Origin: Rebecca billardiae RCC1528
Lineage: Eukaryota; Haptophyta
Length of the DNA stretch: 64,000 nt
Direction of reading: 5' to 3'
NCBI GenBank assembly: GCA_965240325.2
Contig: OZ251225.1
Span: 3,658,001-3,722,000 of the forward strand
This document shows positions 29,974-41,034 of this stretch, one piece after another. The notes under the pieces are model-generated. The model was not told where the DNA came from. It was given only the letters and a program-made list of their open reading frames with translations, and did not search any database. The stretch's first letter is position 1; each line of letters opens with the position of its first letter. The position numbers were made by a program, and so were the translations under genes.

Positions 29974-30759
29974 TCAGCCGCTGGGCCCTGGCGGGTGATC
30001 CGGCGGTGATGTAGTCGTCCCCGTGTGCCCTGCGCGGCCGCGTGCGCGCTTGCCGCTCTGCTCAGCTGGCTTGCTGGCGGCGGCTGGCGCTGCTGCGGCG
30101 TGCAGGGTACGCTTTGCCCCCGACTGCTGCGCATCCTCGTCGTCCGAGTCGTCGTCCATGGACGAGTCTCGGTCCGCGTGGGGGACAGCAGCTGGAGCAG
30201 GCGCAGGTGCTGCGGGCAGAGAGGCCGCCAGCCGCGCCGCCTTGCGCTCCTGGCGTTTCTCGACGGCGCGCCGCGACGAGGTGCGGCGGCTCGATGGAGA
30301 TCGAATCCGCCTGCCTTGCGCGTCACGCCGAGGCCCGCGCTTCCCGCGCCGAGGCTTCTTCTTCCGCTTCTGAGAGTGCTGCTGCTCGCCGTTTGCAGCC
30401 TGCACTCCAGTACCCGAGCCCTGCGCGGCGAGCGCGCGCGCCGGCGGAGCCGACTTGCGCGCTCGGCGCGGGGCGGGATGCAGGGGAGCTTTAGAAGGCG
30501 CGCCACCACCTCCCTCGCGCCGCTGGCTGCCACCAGCGGGGGTTCCCTGTGGAGAAGCATCAGGCCCTTGTGCATCAGGCGGACGCACAGACACCGTCAG
30601 ACGGACACTCCCATCTGGCAGGAGGGAGATGTGCACCGCGCGCGGGAGGCCGTCGGCGGCGGTGAGCCTTGCTGCGTCACGCCAAAGGCGGACGTAGAGG
30701 CGCACCCAACGATCCGACAGCCCCTCGGGCAGCAGCGCAGTCACGTCGAGGTCGTCCAT
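29974..30759 (-). CDS. Basic low-complexity hypothetical protein
   Basis: First ATG in the frame is at 30759, giving 261 residues. A short structured N-terminus (LLPEGLSDRWVRLYVRLWRD, then VHISLLPDGSVRLTVSV) is followed by a long disordered part with a strong nuclear-localisation-like run (KRKKKPRRGKRGPRR), an acidic patch (DDDSDDEDAQQSG) and a Lys/Arg/Ala tail. Possibly a nuclear or nucleolar protein, or a Gag-like product of a lost non-LTR element. I recognise no family. Confidence 0.4.
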   Translation of the reverse strand: MDDLDVTALLPEGLSDRWVRLYVRLWRDAARLTAADGLPRAVHISLLPDGSVRLTVSVRPPDAQGPDASPQGTPAGGSQRREGGGGAPSKAPLHPAPRRARKSAPPARALAAQGSGTGVQAANGEQQHSQKRKKKPRRGKRGPRRDAQGRRIRSPSSRRTSSRRAVEKRQERKAARLAASLPAAPAPAPAAVPHADRDSSMDDDSDDEDAQQSGAKRTLHAAAAPAAASKPAEQSGKRARGRAGHTGTTTSPPDHPPGPSG

Positions 30760-30999
30760 GCGAGCGTCGCCATGTACACGTGGACAGGAAGTTTCCACGA
30801 CGTGCAATAATCGCGATCTGCCTAGTGCCAGCTTTTCAGAAACAGTCTGAAGTCTGAACTCTGAACTCGCCGTAGAATGATCCAAGCAAGGGAGGTTGAA
30901 TGATCTATCCCCAAGCCGGGGGGCGGAGGAGGAACGGCGAGCGAGCGACCCTTGGGCGTAAGCCGCAGCAGCCTTTGTGGCCACGGCGAGCCTTCACCC

Positions 31000-31398
31000 A
31001 TGTCGCCGAACGCGCCGGAGGACCTTCGCATCGACGGGTGCGACGAGCTGTCCGACGAGGATGAATCTGAGTCGCCCGTCTCCGTGGCCGAGCTCGAGAT
31101 GGACGAGGAGCGGCGCTTTCACATCCACCGGCAGACAGTGCTGGCACACTCCGCACTGCAGCCGAGGGTGAGCCACGAGTGGAACATCCATCCAGGCCAG
31201 CGTGTGAGGGACGGCGCACGCTCCATGGCGGGGCAGTCCTTCACGTCAGCGCACGCCGCCACCGACGGCGCGTTCACGGACGCGCGCTTCGGCAGCGCGG
31301 CTGCCCTGTGGGATGCAGCGTCTGAGCTCGATGAGGAGGCTCGCTTCCGCATCCACGCGCGAACACGACGAGCGGAGAGTGGTCAGCGACGAACATGA
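31000..31398 (+). CDS. Small acidic hypothetical protein with an internal repeat
   Basis: A 132-residue frame from the ATG at 31000. After an acidic start (DELSDEDESESPVSVAELE) a short motif appears twice: ELEMDEERRFHIHRQT (near residue 30-45) and ELDEEARFRIHART (near 110-123). The shared pattern is L-[DE]-E-x-R-F-x-I-H-x-[QR]-T. The duplicated motif argues for real coding sequence. Family unknown. It is divergent from the basic protein to its left (241 bp between ATGs). Confidence 0.45.
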   Translation: MSPNAPEDLRIDGCDELSDEDESESPVSVAELEMDEERRFHIHRQTVLAHSALQPRVSHEWNIHPGQRVRDGARSMAGQSFTSAHAATDGAFTDARFGSAAALWDAASELDEEARFRIHARTRRAESGQRRT

Positions 31399-32107
31399 GC
31401 CGCTGGGCTCTCTCTGCTGCACCACCGCAGCGCAGCAGCCTCCGCTGCAGAGTGGTCGTGAGCGCGCACGCTGGGCCGGCGATCAGGCCAGGCTGCTCCC
31501 GAGCACGTGACCGCGCGCCGCCAAGCTGGAACCAACATCCGGAAAATCAACGCTTGGGACCCACGCGACGCGCACGCGGGCTTGGTCACGCTTCGAAACG
31601 GATATGTGAGCAGGCAACGCCTCTTGACCGTTCCCGGGCGGCTGCCGGCTGTCCGCGTGGTGACGGCACTCCGCCGTGAGTCACACCCCTGACAGGCCCC
31701 AGCGCACCCACCACAGTTACCAGACTGGCATGGCCACTTCTGGGGTGTCACATGCATTGCCATGCTAGCGCTACCGCCAGGCAGCAGTTGGCAGTAGCCT
31801 GAACACGGAAAGGCCGACGATGTTGATCGTCCCGATGGACGGCCGCCGTAATCCGCGAAAAATACGCAAAAGGGAAAATGTGTCGCGTGTAGTCTTTTGT
31901 GGGAAAAATCAAATAAATCATCCCCGCCTTCGTTCGCGCTCCGGCTTTTGTTTCTGCGCCACGTCGCTTTCAGCAGCGACCGACCAATCACAGGCGCCGG
32001 GTTGGCGTCTTTGATAGGCGGTCATTAGTCCGTCTAATCAATGAGCGGAACCAACGTGCAGGTTCTAGACGACCTTCCGCGGGTCCGCTCCTTGGCACAT
32101 CGTCGCG
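31399..32107. other. Intergenic, no gene seen
   Basis: About 700 bp before the dioxygenase gene. Open frames on both strands here are compositional. A CCAATCA word at 31982 lies 126 bp upstream of the next start codon and could be a CCAAT-type promoter element. Confidence 0.35.
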
Positions 32108-33626
32108 ATGCGCGCGCCGACGCTCGTCTCCGCTGGCCTTCTTGCGGCGCTTGTGGGCGCCGCTTCGGCGTTCGAGGCCTCGGCCGCTCGCCTCGGTCGC
32201 TCGGCCGTCGCGTCGCGTCCGGCCGCCGGGCATGCGCGCATGTCCACGCTCGCGCCGCAGGTCGGCGAGATGCCGAGCCTCGATGGCGCGCTGCCCGACT
32301 GCCCCACGACGGTCTGGGACTCTGAGAATATGGACATCGCGGCGGAGCAGGCGAGGTACCGCGAGGAGGGGCTCCCCACCTGCCCGCTAGAGATCGTCGC
32401 CACCCCCGAGGAGAACGCCGAGGGCGTCGCCTACTTCTCGCGCAACGCGGACAAGTACCGCGAGCTGCTGCGCGAGCACGGCACCATCTGGTTCAAGGGG
32501 TTCGACCTGATGAAGACGGAGCAGGGCTTCCGCGCGTTCTACGACGCGATCGGGCTGTCGCCGTGCCTCGATCCCATCCACACCTCCGGCCTCCGCGCCT
32601 TCGCCTCGGCGCGCGACGCGGTGTACGAGGAGGTGAACAAGGCGTCGCTGGCGGGGCATTACATTGGCCTGCACAACGAGGTGCGCGCACGCACGCGCGC
32701 GCGCGCACAGGGTGCCGCACGCCGCGGGCGCTGGGCCGGGCGACGGGTCTAAGCGCGCGTCGGCGCGCACGCCGCGCCGCCCATGCTGCCCTCGCAGGCC
32801 ACGACCAAGAAGACCGCCCGCTTCGGCGCGTTTGTGTGCTTCAAGCCCGCCACCGTCAAGGGCGGCGAGTTTCTGATCGCGGACGGCGCCGCCATCTTCC
32901 GTGACATGGACACGAAGGTGCTGCAGCGGCTGTACGACGAGAAGGTGCGCATCTCCGTCTCCAACCTCGACTTCGACTTCCTCGCCGCGCTCGGCCCGCT
33001 CAAGGACGGCGCGCTCCAGCTTGCCAAGGACCTGGTCGGCTCGGTGGTCGCGCCCAAGTTCGACATGGACCTGGGTACGCGCGCACGCGCGCGCACGCGC
33101 GGCACGGTCGCACGCGCGCACGCGCTCACGCGCGCACGCTCGCGCACGCTCGCCCCGTCGGCCTGCAGAGATGCTGTACGGCACGGACGGCAAGCAGTAC
33201 CGGCTGCAGGCCATCGAGGGCGTGCAGTCGCCCGTGAACCGCCACCCCGAGACCGGGCGGCCCGTCTGGTTCTGCAACGTGCACAACCACGCGCGCTACC
33301 TGCGCGACCGCCGGCCATGCACTGTGCCGGAGGTGGGGATGACCGACGTGTTCCGTGGCGACCTGTCGAAGCTCGACGCGGAGACGCTCGACCACATCAA
33401 CGAGGTCTCGCAGAAGAACATCGCGCGGTGCGCCATGTCCCCGGGCGACGTGCTGCTGTGCGACAACTACAGGGTGCTGCACGGGCGCGACATCTTTGAG
33501 GGCGACCGGTACCACGCCGTCAGCTGGTTTGACGGCTGGAAGGGGGCAGGGCAGGACTCGATGGTCACTGACGGCGGCAAGCCGGGCAACTTCCTCAACA
33601 AGGTGATCAACACCCTCATCAAGTAG
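32108..33626 (+). CDS. TauD/TfdA-family Fe(II)/2-oxoglutarate dioxygenase, plastid-type leader
   Basis: Three exons: 32108-32680, 32798-33074 and 33169-33626; introns of 117 and 94 nt (GTGCG and GTACG donors, CAG acceptors), phases 0 and 1, both made of CG/CA alternation. The leader is a signal peptide ending in GAASAFEAS, resembling the ASAF cleavage motif of plastid proteins in algae with red secondary plastids, then a Ser/Arg/Ala stretch. The domain carries the first iron-binding pair in HYIGLHNEAT (H-x-[DE]) and the distal His/Arg in RVLHGRDIFEGDRYHAVSW. DGKQYRLQAIEGVQSP and HNHARYLRD are consistent with the fold. The substrate is unknown; the family includes taurine and clavaminate-type enzymes. 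Ends LNKVINTLIK. Confidence 0.87.
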
Positions 33627-34532
33627 GCTGCGCGAACCGTGCTCGTCCGCACGGACGATTACGTACATCACGGCACTATCGCGGACGATGGTGCTGATCG
33701 CCCGTGATGGTGCAGGGCAACGCTGCCAACGGCCGCATCGGCACGTGCCTGCGGGCGCTGCAGTCAGCGTCCACCGTGTCCGTGACCACTCCAATTGCGG
33801 TATGATCCGTCCAGTGTTAAATGATGATGAGTGATGGCTCCGGCTCCGGTCCACCCCCCCCAGCTCCGTTACGTCTTATCTAAAGTCTTATGAGTTATGG
33901 TGCCACGGTCACGGTAGTGACGGTGCGGCGGCCCCGATTCCCGAACAGCCCGGAACGGTCCGAACCTAAAGAAAGCGGAGTCCCTTCCGACCCGCCCCGA
34001 TTATAATTATTGATGACTTCAATAATGACGAGAAATGATGGGGCATCCGACCACCTCCCAATATAGGTTCAGACTCTATTTTTACTATGTAATTACCCGT
34101 CCCTTACTCTGATTTTAGCACAGTCCGGGAGCGTTCCGCGGACCCGGACTTGTGTACATATGCGACTGAAATGTCTCCCGGCCTGGGTATTTAGGTATAG
34201 AAAATAGTGATGTCTTAGGAACCTATTGGAGGTGTGGCTGATGATCCATCTGCCGATCTGGCCATAATATCGTCCAACTCCAAGACAGACCGCCTCACTC
34301 GCCTGGGGTGGTCTAAGAGTAAGAGCTATTGTAATAAATCACCAGAGGCGGCGATTCCGCCGATTGCCGTGTCAATTAAGATGTAACGCTCCAGTGACCG
34401 GACTGGGGGGGTGGACCGAACTCCGAACTCACTGAACTGCCGGAGCCTGATGCACTGCTCAATAGCTCATGCGGACAGATGCGGAGGATGTATATATATA
34501 ATTCACATGTCAACTAGTGCGCTGCTTATGCC

Positions 34533-34564
<32 letters not shown>

Positions 34565-34876
34565 TAATACTAGTTACCTTCAGAGTAGTCTACTTACTAG
34601 TACGCGACATCATAGTAGTAGTATTTTAATAAAAGTAACCGTCGCGGCGTCGCGGCGGTCGGCGGACTCGGCGGTGCCCCCGGTTACACCGCGGGTCCGC
34701 GGTGCGCCCCGGGCGCATGCTGCCGGCCTGCCGCGGGGCTGCGATCGACGGTTGCGGCGAACGGTCGGGCCGGGTGTGACTGAGTCGCGCCTTGCGGTTA
34801 CCCGCTGGCCGCTGCGGCGCTGCGCGCCATATCCGAACCGTTCCGATAATAATAATAATATTATATTAGTTAGTAT
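33627..34876. other. Intergenic, 1.25 kb, AT-richer than the genes
   Basis: No gene is seen. It contains a (GT)n run at 34536-34564 and AT-rich segments near 34000-34400 and 34845-34876 leading up to the large palindrome. Confidence 0.5.
34536..34564 (+). repeat. (GT)n microsatellite
   Basis: About 14 uninterrupted GT units. Confidence 0.95.
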
Positions 34877-37800
34877 ATGACCGCGTTCCGCGGTCCTTTT
34901 CCGTAGAACGAACGTAGTTCAGGGCCCGCGGTGGCGGTGCACCCTCCATCGCAGTCGTCTATTGACAGACCCGGAGTTGCATGCCCGTACAACTAGACTC
35001 CAGCGGCGCGCCGCCGCCCGCCGCGCCCGGGGCGCGGGCCCATCGGCGCACTTCGCAGCCGCCGGCGCGGCGCCGATTGTGTACAGGCGGATGCGACGAG
35101 GCGTGATCGACGCATGAGCGCGACTCCACGTGCACGCCAGGCCACGCGAAGCTGACAGCCAGGGAGCACGGTGCGGGGCCGCGGATTCGTTCGGGCCGCT
35201 GCTGCTGACTGACCGCTGTCCCGCCGCGGGTCACCGCGCACCGGCAGCGCCAGGATAGTTAGATGATTTGCACTGGTCCGAGTAGGGTTCGACCAGCGCC
35301 TGCGCGACGGCCGACAGGCGGGCGCGAGGCGTGATCGACGCATGAGCGCAACTCGACGTGCACGCCAGGCCACGCGGAGCTGACAGCCCGAGGGAGCACG
35401 GTGCCGAGGTCGGAGGTGCGACTGGGCACCAGTCACGGATCGTTCGCGCACGCCGCGCGTGCACGGGCTGACACACCTCGATCAGGCTCGGCACGCGTTG
35501 CAGAGGCACAGCCAGCTCTGGGGACGTCACGCACCACCGTCGCCCGCGCAGCTCGTCCTCCTCGTAGAGTACCGTTCAGTTCCGAGGCGTAGCCCTCGCT
35601 CAGAGTCGACCGTCGACGATGGACTCGGATCGTCGGCGCTCCCCGGAAAGGCATGGCAAGGGCGGCGCGTGGTGAAGTCGAAGACTCAGAGATCGATCAG
35701 TCCGGCATCAGGCGCCGCTGCCCCCGAGCTTGCGAGAGCCCGAATACAGGGCGGCTGCCGCGGCGCGGCCGGGGCGCCGCGGCGCCGACCGGCGCGCGGC
35801 CGCGCGCAGGCATCGACACGGGGCGGCGGGGGCGCGAGGAGTGGGCGGGGGCACGAACGCGATGTCGACGGCAGTCGGGACCCGCCGCAGCCGCGCGCTC
35901 CAGGCGCAACTCGCCGCGCGCACCTGCCCATCGCCGTCCTCACCCGTCGGTCGCTCGTCAGCTCGCCTCGGCTCTCGCGGTCTCGCCGCAGCCGTGGCGT
36001 ACAAAACGCGGGCCCGCGCGCCCCGGTGTCAGATAGTATTGAGATTCGCCGAGGTTGGCCCATCGGCTACTGACCCTTGCCTCGTCGGCTCCTGATACAG
36101 ACACGGCGCGATTGAATAGTTGATTCAACTGATTCAAGGGACGTACATGGTCACATCGGTTCGCGGCAATCTCTATCTAGATGTACGTCATCGCTCCTTG
36201 GACCTTGCTGCAATCTCATTGGCCGGAAAAATCGCTTGTAACGGTTCGTTACGTTAGGGATCCTAAAGGGCGTGAAGTTTTTTGGACGGGCGTCACTCCA
36301 CGCTTTACTATGAACTTGTTGTGGGCGCGACCTTTATCGGCCGTGATGCGTGTTAGAGAGGGTCTCAAAATTCGAAACTCGGTCTCCTCCAGCCATGAAA
36401 ATCGTCCCCCGTCCCTTTTTTCTTGCTGATCAAAGATCTTTTTGAAACGTGGTTAGGGCCCACGGAGCGGGCTCCACGCTGCGCGCAATGGCCCGCGGTG
36501 CAGGGCGGAGCGCGCAGCGTGGAGCCCGCTCCGTGGGCCCTAACCACGTTTCAAAAAGATCTTTGATCAAGAAAAATGGGACGGGGGACGATTTTCATGG
36601 CTGGAGGAGACCGAGTTTCGAATTTTGAGACCCTCTCTAACACGCATCACGGCCGAAAAAGGTCGCGCCCACAACAAGTTCATAGTAAAGCGTGGAGTGA
36701 CGCCCGTCCAAAAAACTTCACGCCCTTTAGGATCCCTAACGTAACGAACCGTTACAAGCGATTTTTCCGGCCAATGAGATTGCAGCAAGGTCCAAGGAGC
36801 GATGACGTATCTAGATAGAGATTGCCGCGAACCGATGTGGCCATGTACGTCCCTTGAATCAGTTGAATCAACTATTCAATCGCGCCGTGTCTGTATCAGG
36901 AGCCAACATGGCAAGGGTCAGTAGCCGATGCGCCAACTTCGGCGTAGTATCTCAATACTATCTGACACGAGTCTGGAGCCGGACTGCTGCCCAGCAAAGC
37001 CAAACCTTATTGGTTGCTGCGCACTCTCCGCGAGAGGGTCGCGAGCCGCACGAGCGACCGACGGGTGAGTGAGTACGGCGATGGGCAGGTGCGCGCGGCG
37101 AGTTGCGCCTGGAGCGCGCGGCTGTGGCGGGTCCCGACTGCCGTCGACATCACGTTCGTGCCCCCGCTCACTCCGCGCGCCCCCGCCGCCCCGTGTCGAT
37201 GCCTGCGCGCGGCCACGCGCGTCGCCCGGGGCGCCCCGGCCGCGCCGCGGCAGCCGCCCTGTATTCGGGCTCTCGCAAGCTCGGGGGCAGCGGCGCCTGA
37301 TGCCGGACTGATCGATCTCTGAGTCTTCGACTTCACCACGCGCCGCCCTTGCCATGCCTTTCCGGGGAGCGCCGACGATCCGAGTCCATCGTCGACGGTC
37401 GACTCTGAGCGAGGGCTACGCCTCGGAACTGAACGGTACTCTACGAGGAGGACGAGCTGCGCGGGCGACGGTGGTGCGTGCCGTCCCCAGAGCTGGCTGT
37501 GCCTCTGCAACGCGTGCCGAGCCTGATCGAGGTGTGTCCGCCCGTGCACGCGCGGCGTGCGCGAACGATCTGTGACTGCGGTGCCCTCGAACCTCGGCAC
37601 TGCGTGCCGTCCCTCGGGCTGTCAGCTCCGCGTGGCCTGGCGTGCACGTAGAGTTGCGCTCATGCGTCGATCACGCCTCGCGCCCGCCTGTCGGCCGTCG
37701 CGCAGGCGCTGGTCGAACCCTACTCGGACCAGTGCAAATCATCTAACTATCCTGGCGCTGCCGGTGCGCGGTGACCCGGGACAGCGGTCACACACAGTCA

Positions 37801-38131
37801 GCAGCACGGCGGCCCGAACGAATCCGCGGCCCCGCACCGTGCTCCCTGGCTGTCAGCTTCGCGTGGCCTGGCGTGCACGTGGAGTCGCGCTCATGCGTCG
37901 ATCACGCCTCGTCGCATCCGCCTGTACACAATCGGCGCCGCGCGGCCGGCGGCTGCGAAGTGCGATGGGCCCGCCCGCGGCGCGGCGGGCGGCGGCGCGC
38001 CGCTGGTGGAGTCTAGTTGTACGGGCATGCAACTCCGGGTCTGTCAATGGACGACTGCGACGGAGGGTGCACCGCCACCGCGGGCCCTGAACTACGTTCG
38101 TTCTACGGAAAAGGACCGCGGAACGCGGTCA
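34877..38131. repeat. 3.25 kb imperfect palindrome, foldback-like
   Basis: Left arm ~34877-36486 and right arm ~36510-38131 are reverse complements around a ~23 bp centre (near 36498). Ends are ATGACCGCGTTCCGCGG on the left and its complement on the right. Substitutions and small indels occur throughout (for example near 35790/37210 and 35960/37050), so the arms have diverged independently; identity looks above 90%. Each arm holds two ~75 bp copies of a GCGTGATCGACGCATGAGCG unit (35098 and 35329 on the left). Mirror-image open frames such as 35653-36036 and 36918-37355 are consequences of the symmetry and break at indels; no transposase is recognisable. Confidence 0.93.
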
Positions 38132-38613
38132 TTATATATATTAACAATATTAAGATTGCTCAGGGATGGCCGGCGGCCCGGCCAGACGCGGCACGGCGGC
38201 GGACCGCCGATCAGATGAACTCAGATTAATAACTGGCCCGACTGATTATACGGTCACCGGTGACCGGCGCGGCCATATAAATAAAGGACGGTATAGCTAT
38301 ATATATAGTATATATATAGATAGATAGATAGTCGTAGTCTTAGTAACTACTATATTCGCAGTAACGTACGGCCATCTGCTGCCAAAATAACTGTGTCACA
38401 CGCCACCTTGTCTGGCGCAGACTCTCGGAGTCGCCTCAGGCTCCGAAGTCGGATCGGATGACAATTCCGCTGTGAGCGGGTTGATCACTTGATGTTCTCA
38501 GCGCACGGCGGCCGCGCTGCATGCGGCTGCAAGCCGAGCTGATCCTCGGCGTCAGCGCAGGACTTCACGACGGGAACATCCCCACCCGGCAGCCACGGCG
38601 CCGCCACATCGGC
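38132..38613. other. Intergenic, short TA and GATA runs
   Basis: Holds TATATATA and a GATA run near 38296-38330. No gene seen. Confidence 0.5.
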
Positions 38614-39198
38614 CTAGAGCATCGGCGTCGTGTCGACCTGGTACTTGACGATTGGCCGGATTGCCTCAATCAGGCTGCCGTCGATCAGCGTGACGAGGAA
38701 GTAGGCGATGACGAAGCCGCCCAGGGAGAGGCCCATCTTCTGTGCCATGGCGCCGGGCGGTGGCACCTCGTATTCCGGGATCGATTTGATGGCGTTCACC
38801 ACAAACTCCGGGATGCTGTCGCCACCAAGGAATGGGCCATCCTCCTCATCGTCGTCGCCGCGCGCGACAAAGCCGGAAGCACGCCGCTCCTCGTCAAGCT
38901 CGGCTTGGAACTTAGCCACTTTTGCCTGCATGTCAGCGAGCTCCTCGTCACTGCCAGGCGCGAACTCCGAGGCTTCCAAGTCGCCCTCGATGCTGTCGCC
39001 CGTCGGCACAGCGCCGCCAACCGGTGACGGCTCTGTCACACCCTCTTTCGAAGGCTCTGAGGTCTGACCCATGCTCACGCGGACGAAGGGTCGGCGGGTG
39101 ACGAGACGTGCGTGAGCTCGCGGTAGGCTCACGCGCACTCCGCAGCCGAGGCAAGCGAAGAGCGCCAGCAGCAAGCCCAGCAGCACGCGGCCCCCCAT
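38614..39198 (-). CDS. Small plastid-type single-pass membrane protein, unknown function
   Basis: A 194-residue intronless protein from the ATG at 39198. Leader: hydrophobic LLLGLLLALFACLGCGV, then an Arg-rich transit-like stretch (LPRAHARLVTRRPFVRVSMG). A charged middle region with a likely short coiled coil (DEELADMQAKVAKFQAELDE) is followed by FVVNAIKSIPEYEVPPPGAMAQKMG and a transmembrane segment GFVIAYFLVTLIDGSLIEA near the C-terminus. The arrangement fits a thylakoid or inner-envelope protein. Family not recognised. It is divergent from the reductase gene, 264 bp between ATGs. Confidence 0.7.
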   Translation of the reverse strand: MGGRVLLGLLLALFACLGCGVRVSLPRAHARLVTRRPFVRVSMGQTSEPSKEGVTEPSPVGGAVPTGDSIEGDLEASEFAPGSDEELADMQAKVAKFQAELDEERRASGFVARGDDDEEDGPFLGGDSIPEFVVNAIKSIPEYEVPPPGAMAQKMGLSLGGFVIAYFLVTLIDGSLIEAIRPIVKYQVDTTPML

Positions 39199-39462
39199 AG
39201 CTGATCGACGTCGCCGTTGATGACTCTCAAGCACTGGGCGCGCCGCCGGCTCGGGCGGGAGAAAATGATGGCGACGATGCTGGCGAGTGGCACGCCTTTC
39301 TTTTTTTCTGGAGATCGGCGTCCGGCCGTCGGGTCCGGCGGCGGCGGGCGGGCCCCGGCCCGGCGAAGCCGAGGGACCGTTGTCCTGAGTCCTGACAGAA
39401 AGCTCCTGACATTTCGCCTTACAGTAGCGGAGTTCGCGCGGCACACGACCACGGCAACACAC

Positions 39463-40248
39463 ATGCACGCCACGGCGAGGACGCTGACGGTGATCTATGG
39501 GACGATTGGGGGCATGAGCGACGTTGGCAAGTTCGCGGTGCAGCTTGCCAAGTCGATGGGTGTCGCCGTGCGGGCGATCGCCCTCTACGACGGCCGCACA
39601 GAAAAGGCGGGGGTGGGTGAAGTGGCAGACGTCACCGATGAGCAGCTGCGCGCACAGCTGAGCGCAGACCTGCTCGCCAGCGAAATCAAGCAGTTGGACA
39701 TCACGTCGGACGGGGCGCAAGCAGTCCTCGAAGAGGCGGCCGCCGGCGCCGCTGCCGTAGTCGCGAGCTTCTCCTCGCGCCAGCCCGAGCTCCCTCGCTA
39801 CCTCGAGCTCGGCATCCGCAAGGTGATCGGAGCGATGGAGTCGAAGCGTGTCACTCGCCTCGTGTGCCTGTCGTCTTTCGGCATCGGCGACGACTTCATC
39901 CCAATGTCGCCCATCAAGCTGCTCTGGCTCGGCCTGCTGCGCACGGCCATCAGCAAGCCCCGGGTGGACCTCGAGAAGCTCGAGGCGGCGGTCCAGGCGA
40001 GCTCGCTCGACTATGTGCTCGTGCGGCCGTGCGGCCTCACGCCGAGCGAACCCGTGACGGGAAGCTACCAGGTGGTCTCCGCACGTGGGCAGGGGCGCCT
40101 TGAGCTAGGGATTGCAAAGGCGGACGTGGCCAAGTGCCTGCTGGATGAGGCGCTTGAGCCCAAGTTCCACCGCGCAGCCATCACGGTTGGCAAGCGTCCA
40201 GCGCCACGCGGGCGGAGCCTGTCGCAGGGCCAGGCTCCTTCATCGTGA
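39463..40248 (+). CDS. NmrA-like atypical short-chain reductase (NAD(P)-binding)
   Basis: A 261-residue intronless protein from the ATG at 39463; the frame extends upstream without a better start. The Rossmann-like N-terminus reads TVIYGTIGGMSDVGKFAVQL, in place of the usual GATGxxG dinucleotide loop. Downstream landmarks follow atypical SDR/NmrA proteins: VTRLVCLSSFGIGDDF, a helix LEKLEAAVQASSLDYVLVRP and CGLTPSEPVTG, with AKADVAKCLLDEAL near the end. No YxxxK catalytic pair is visible, which is normal for NmrA-like proteins. The substrate is unknown. A clear plastid leader is absent on this start. Confidence 0.72.
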   Translation: MHATARTLTVIYGTIGGMSDVGKFAVQLAKSMGVAVRAIALYDGRTEKAGVGEVADVTDEQLRAQLSADLLASEIKQLDITSDGAQAVLEEAAAGAAAVVASFSSRQPELPRYLELGIRKVIGAMESKRVTRLVCLSSFGIGDDFIPMSPIKLLWLGLLRTAISKPRVDLEKLEAAVQASSLDYVLVRPCGLTPSEPVTGSYQVVSARGQGRLELGIAKADVAKCLLDEALEPKFHRAAITVGKRPAPRGRSLSQGQAPSS

Positions 40249-41034
40249 CCAGAGTCGGCACCATGATGATGCAGTGACACCGGTGGTGGCTGCAGGCGGA
40301 TGCATGGCCATGTTGCTGGGGCCCACTGGTCCGCCAGCCCTGCCAGCCGCCCGAATATGATGACACCATCATTGCGGGTCTGTCGACTCAGTCACCCGCA
40401 GTGTCGGAGGCCGACGGCGCCCCGACGGCGGCCTGGCGCGCCCAGAGAGCGGGCCGACCGGCCCGCCGGTCCGTGACTCGTGAGTGTGTCTGTGTGAGGC
40501 GTGTGACCCAGTCCGCCACTGATTACACTGTCCACGGCCTGCGTCTGCCGCCTCGCCGGTTGGCCCGCGCGGAATTGATATGCGCAATAACTGATCCCGC
40601 GCTCAGACGCCCCTCGCAGGCCCTCGTCGCCGTCGGCGTCGGAGCTTGACCTTGTCGCTTCCGCTTCGGTCGGCTTCGGAGCCTTGACGGTCGGCGAGTC
40701 TGACTAGTCAGCATGAGCACTGTTACAGTTTACCGCGGCGGTAAGAATAAGAGCAGCAGACGCACACAGCTCAGGCAGGCGAGACTGTAGTTACCTACCC
40801 ACTACATCATCAGTAGCAGCGGCTTCGGGCCTTTGCCCTTTGGGGCGTTGGCGGGCCGTCGGCACCTGGCACTAGTTAGTGCGGCAGGAGCCGCACCTGG
40901 AATTCCGGCGGCGGCTGGCGTCGCGGCATCGCGGCCCGGGCGCAGATGTCGCCTCCGATTGACAGAGTGGCGGCGCGCGCCCTCCGATGTGCCTCCTCAG
41001 CGTGTTTGCGAGAACCCAGATCACAGAGGTCAGA
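40249..41034. other. Intergenic with one dispersed repeat copy
   Basis: No gene. The 44 bp dispersed repeat is at 40724-40782, interrupted by CGCGGCGG after TACAGTTTAC and by a short CAG duplication. Confidence 0.5.
40724..40782 (+). repeat. Diverged copy of the 44 bp dispersed repeat
   Basis: TACAGTTTAC, insert, TAAGAATAAGAG, insert, AGACGCACACAGCTCAGGCA. The insertions make a small CCGCGGCGG hairpin. Confidence 0.75.

Noticed and set aside
31383-31991. 202-codon minus-strand frame
   Set aside because: No domain, start not ATG-supported by context, overlaps the 3' end of the small gene at 31000.
35459-37600. Mirror-image frames beginning with ARAARGEVEDSEID and GLTHLDQARHAL-type sequence
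   Set aside because: They occur in both palindrome arms because the arms are reverse complements; indels break them differently and no domain is present.
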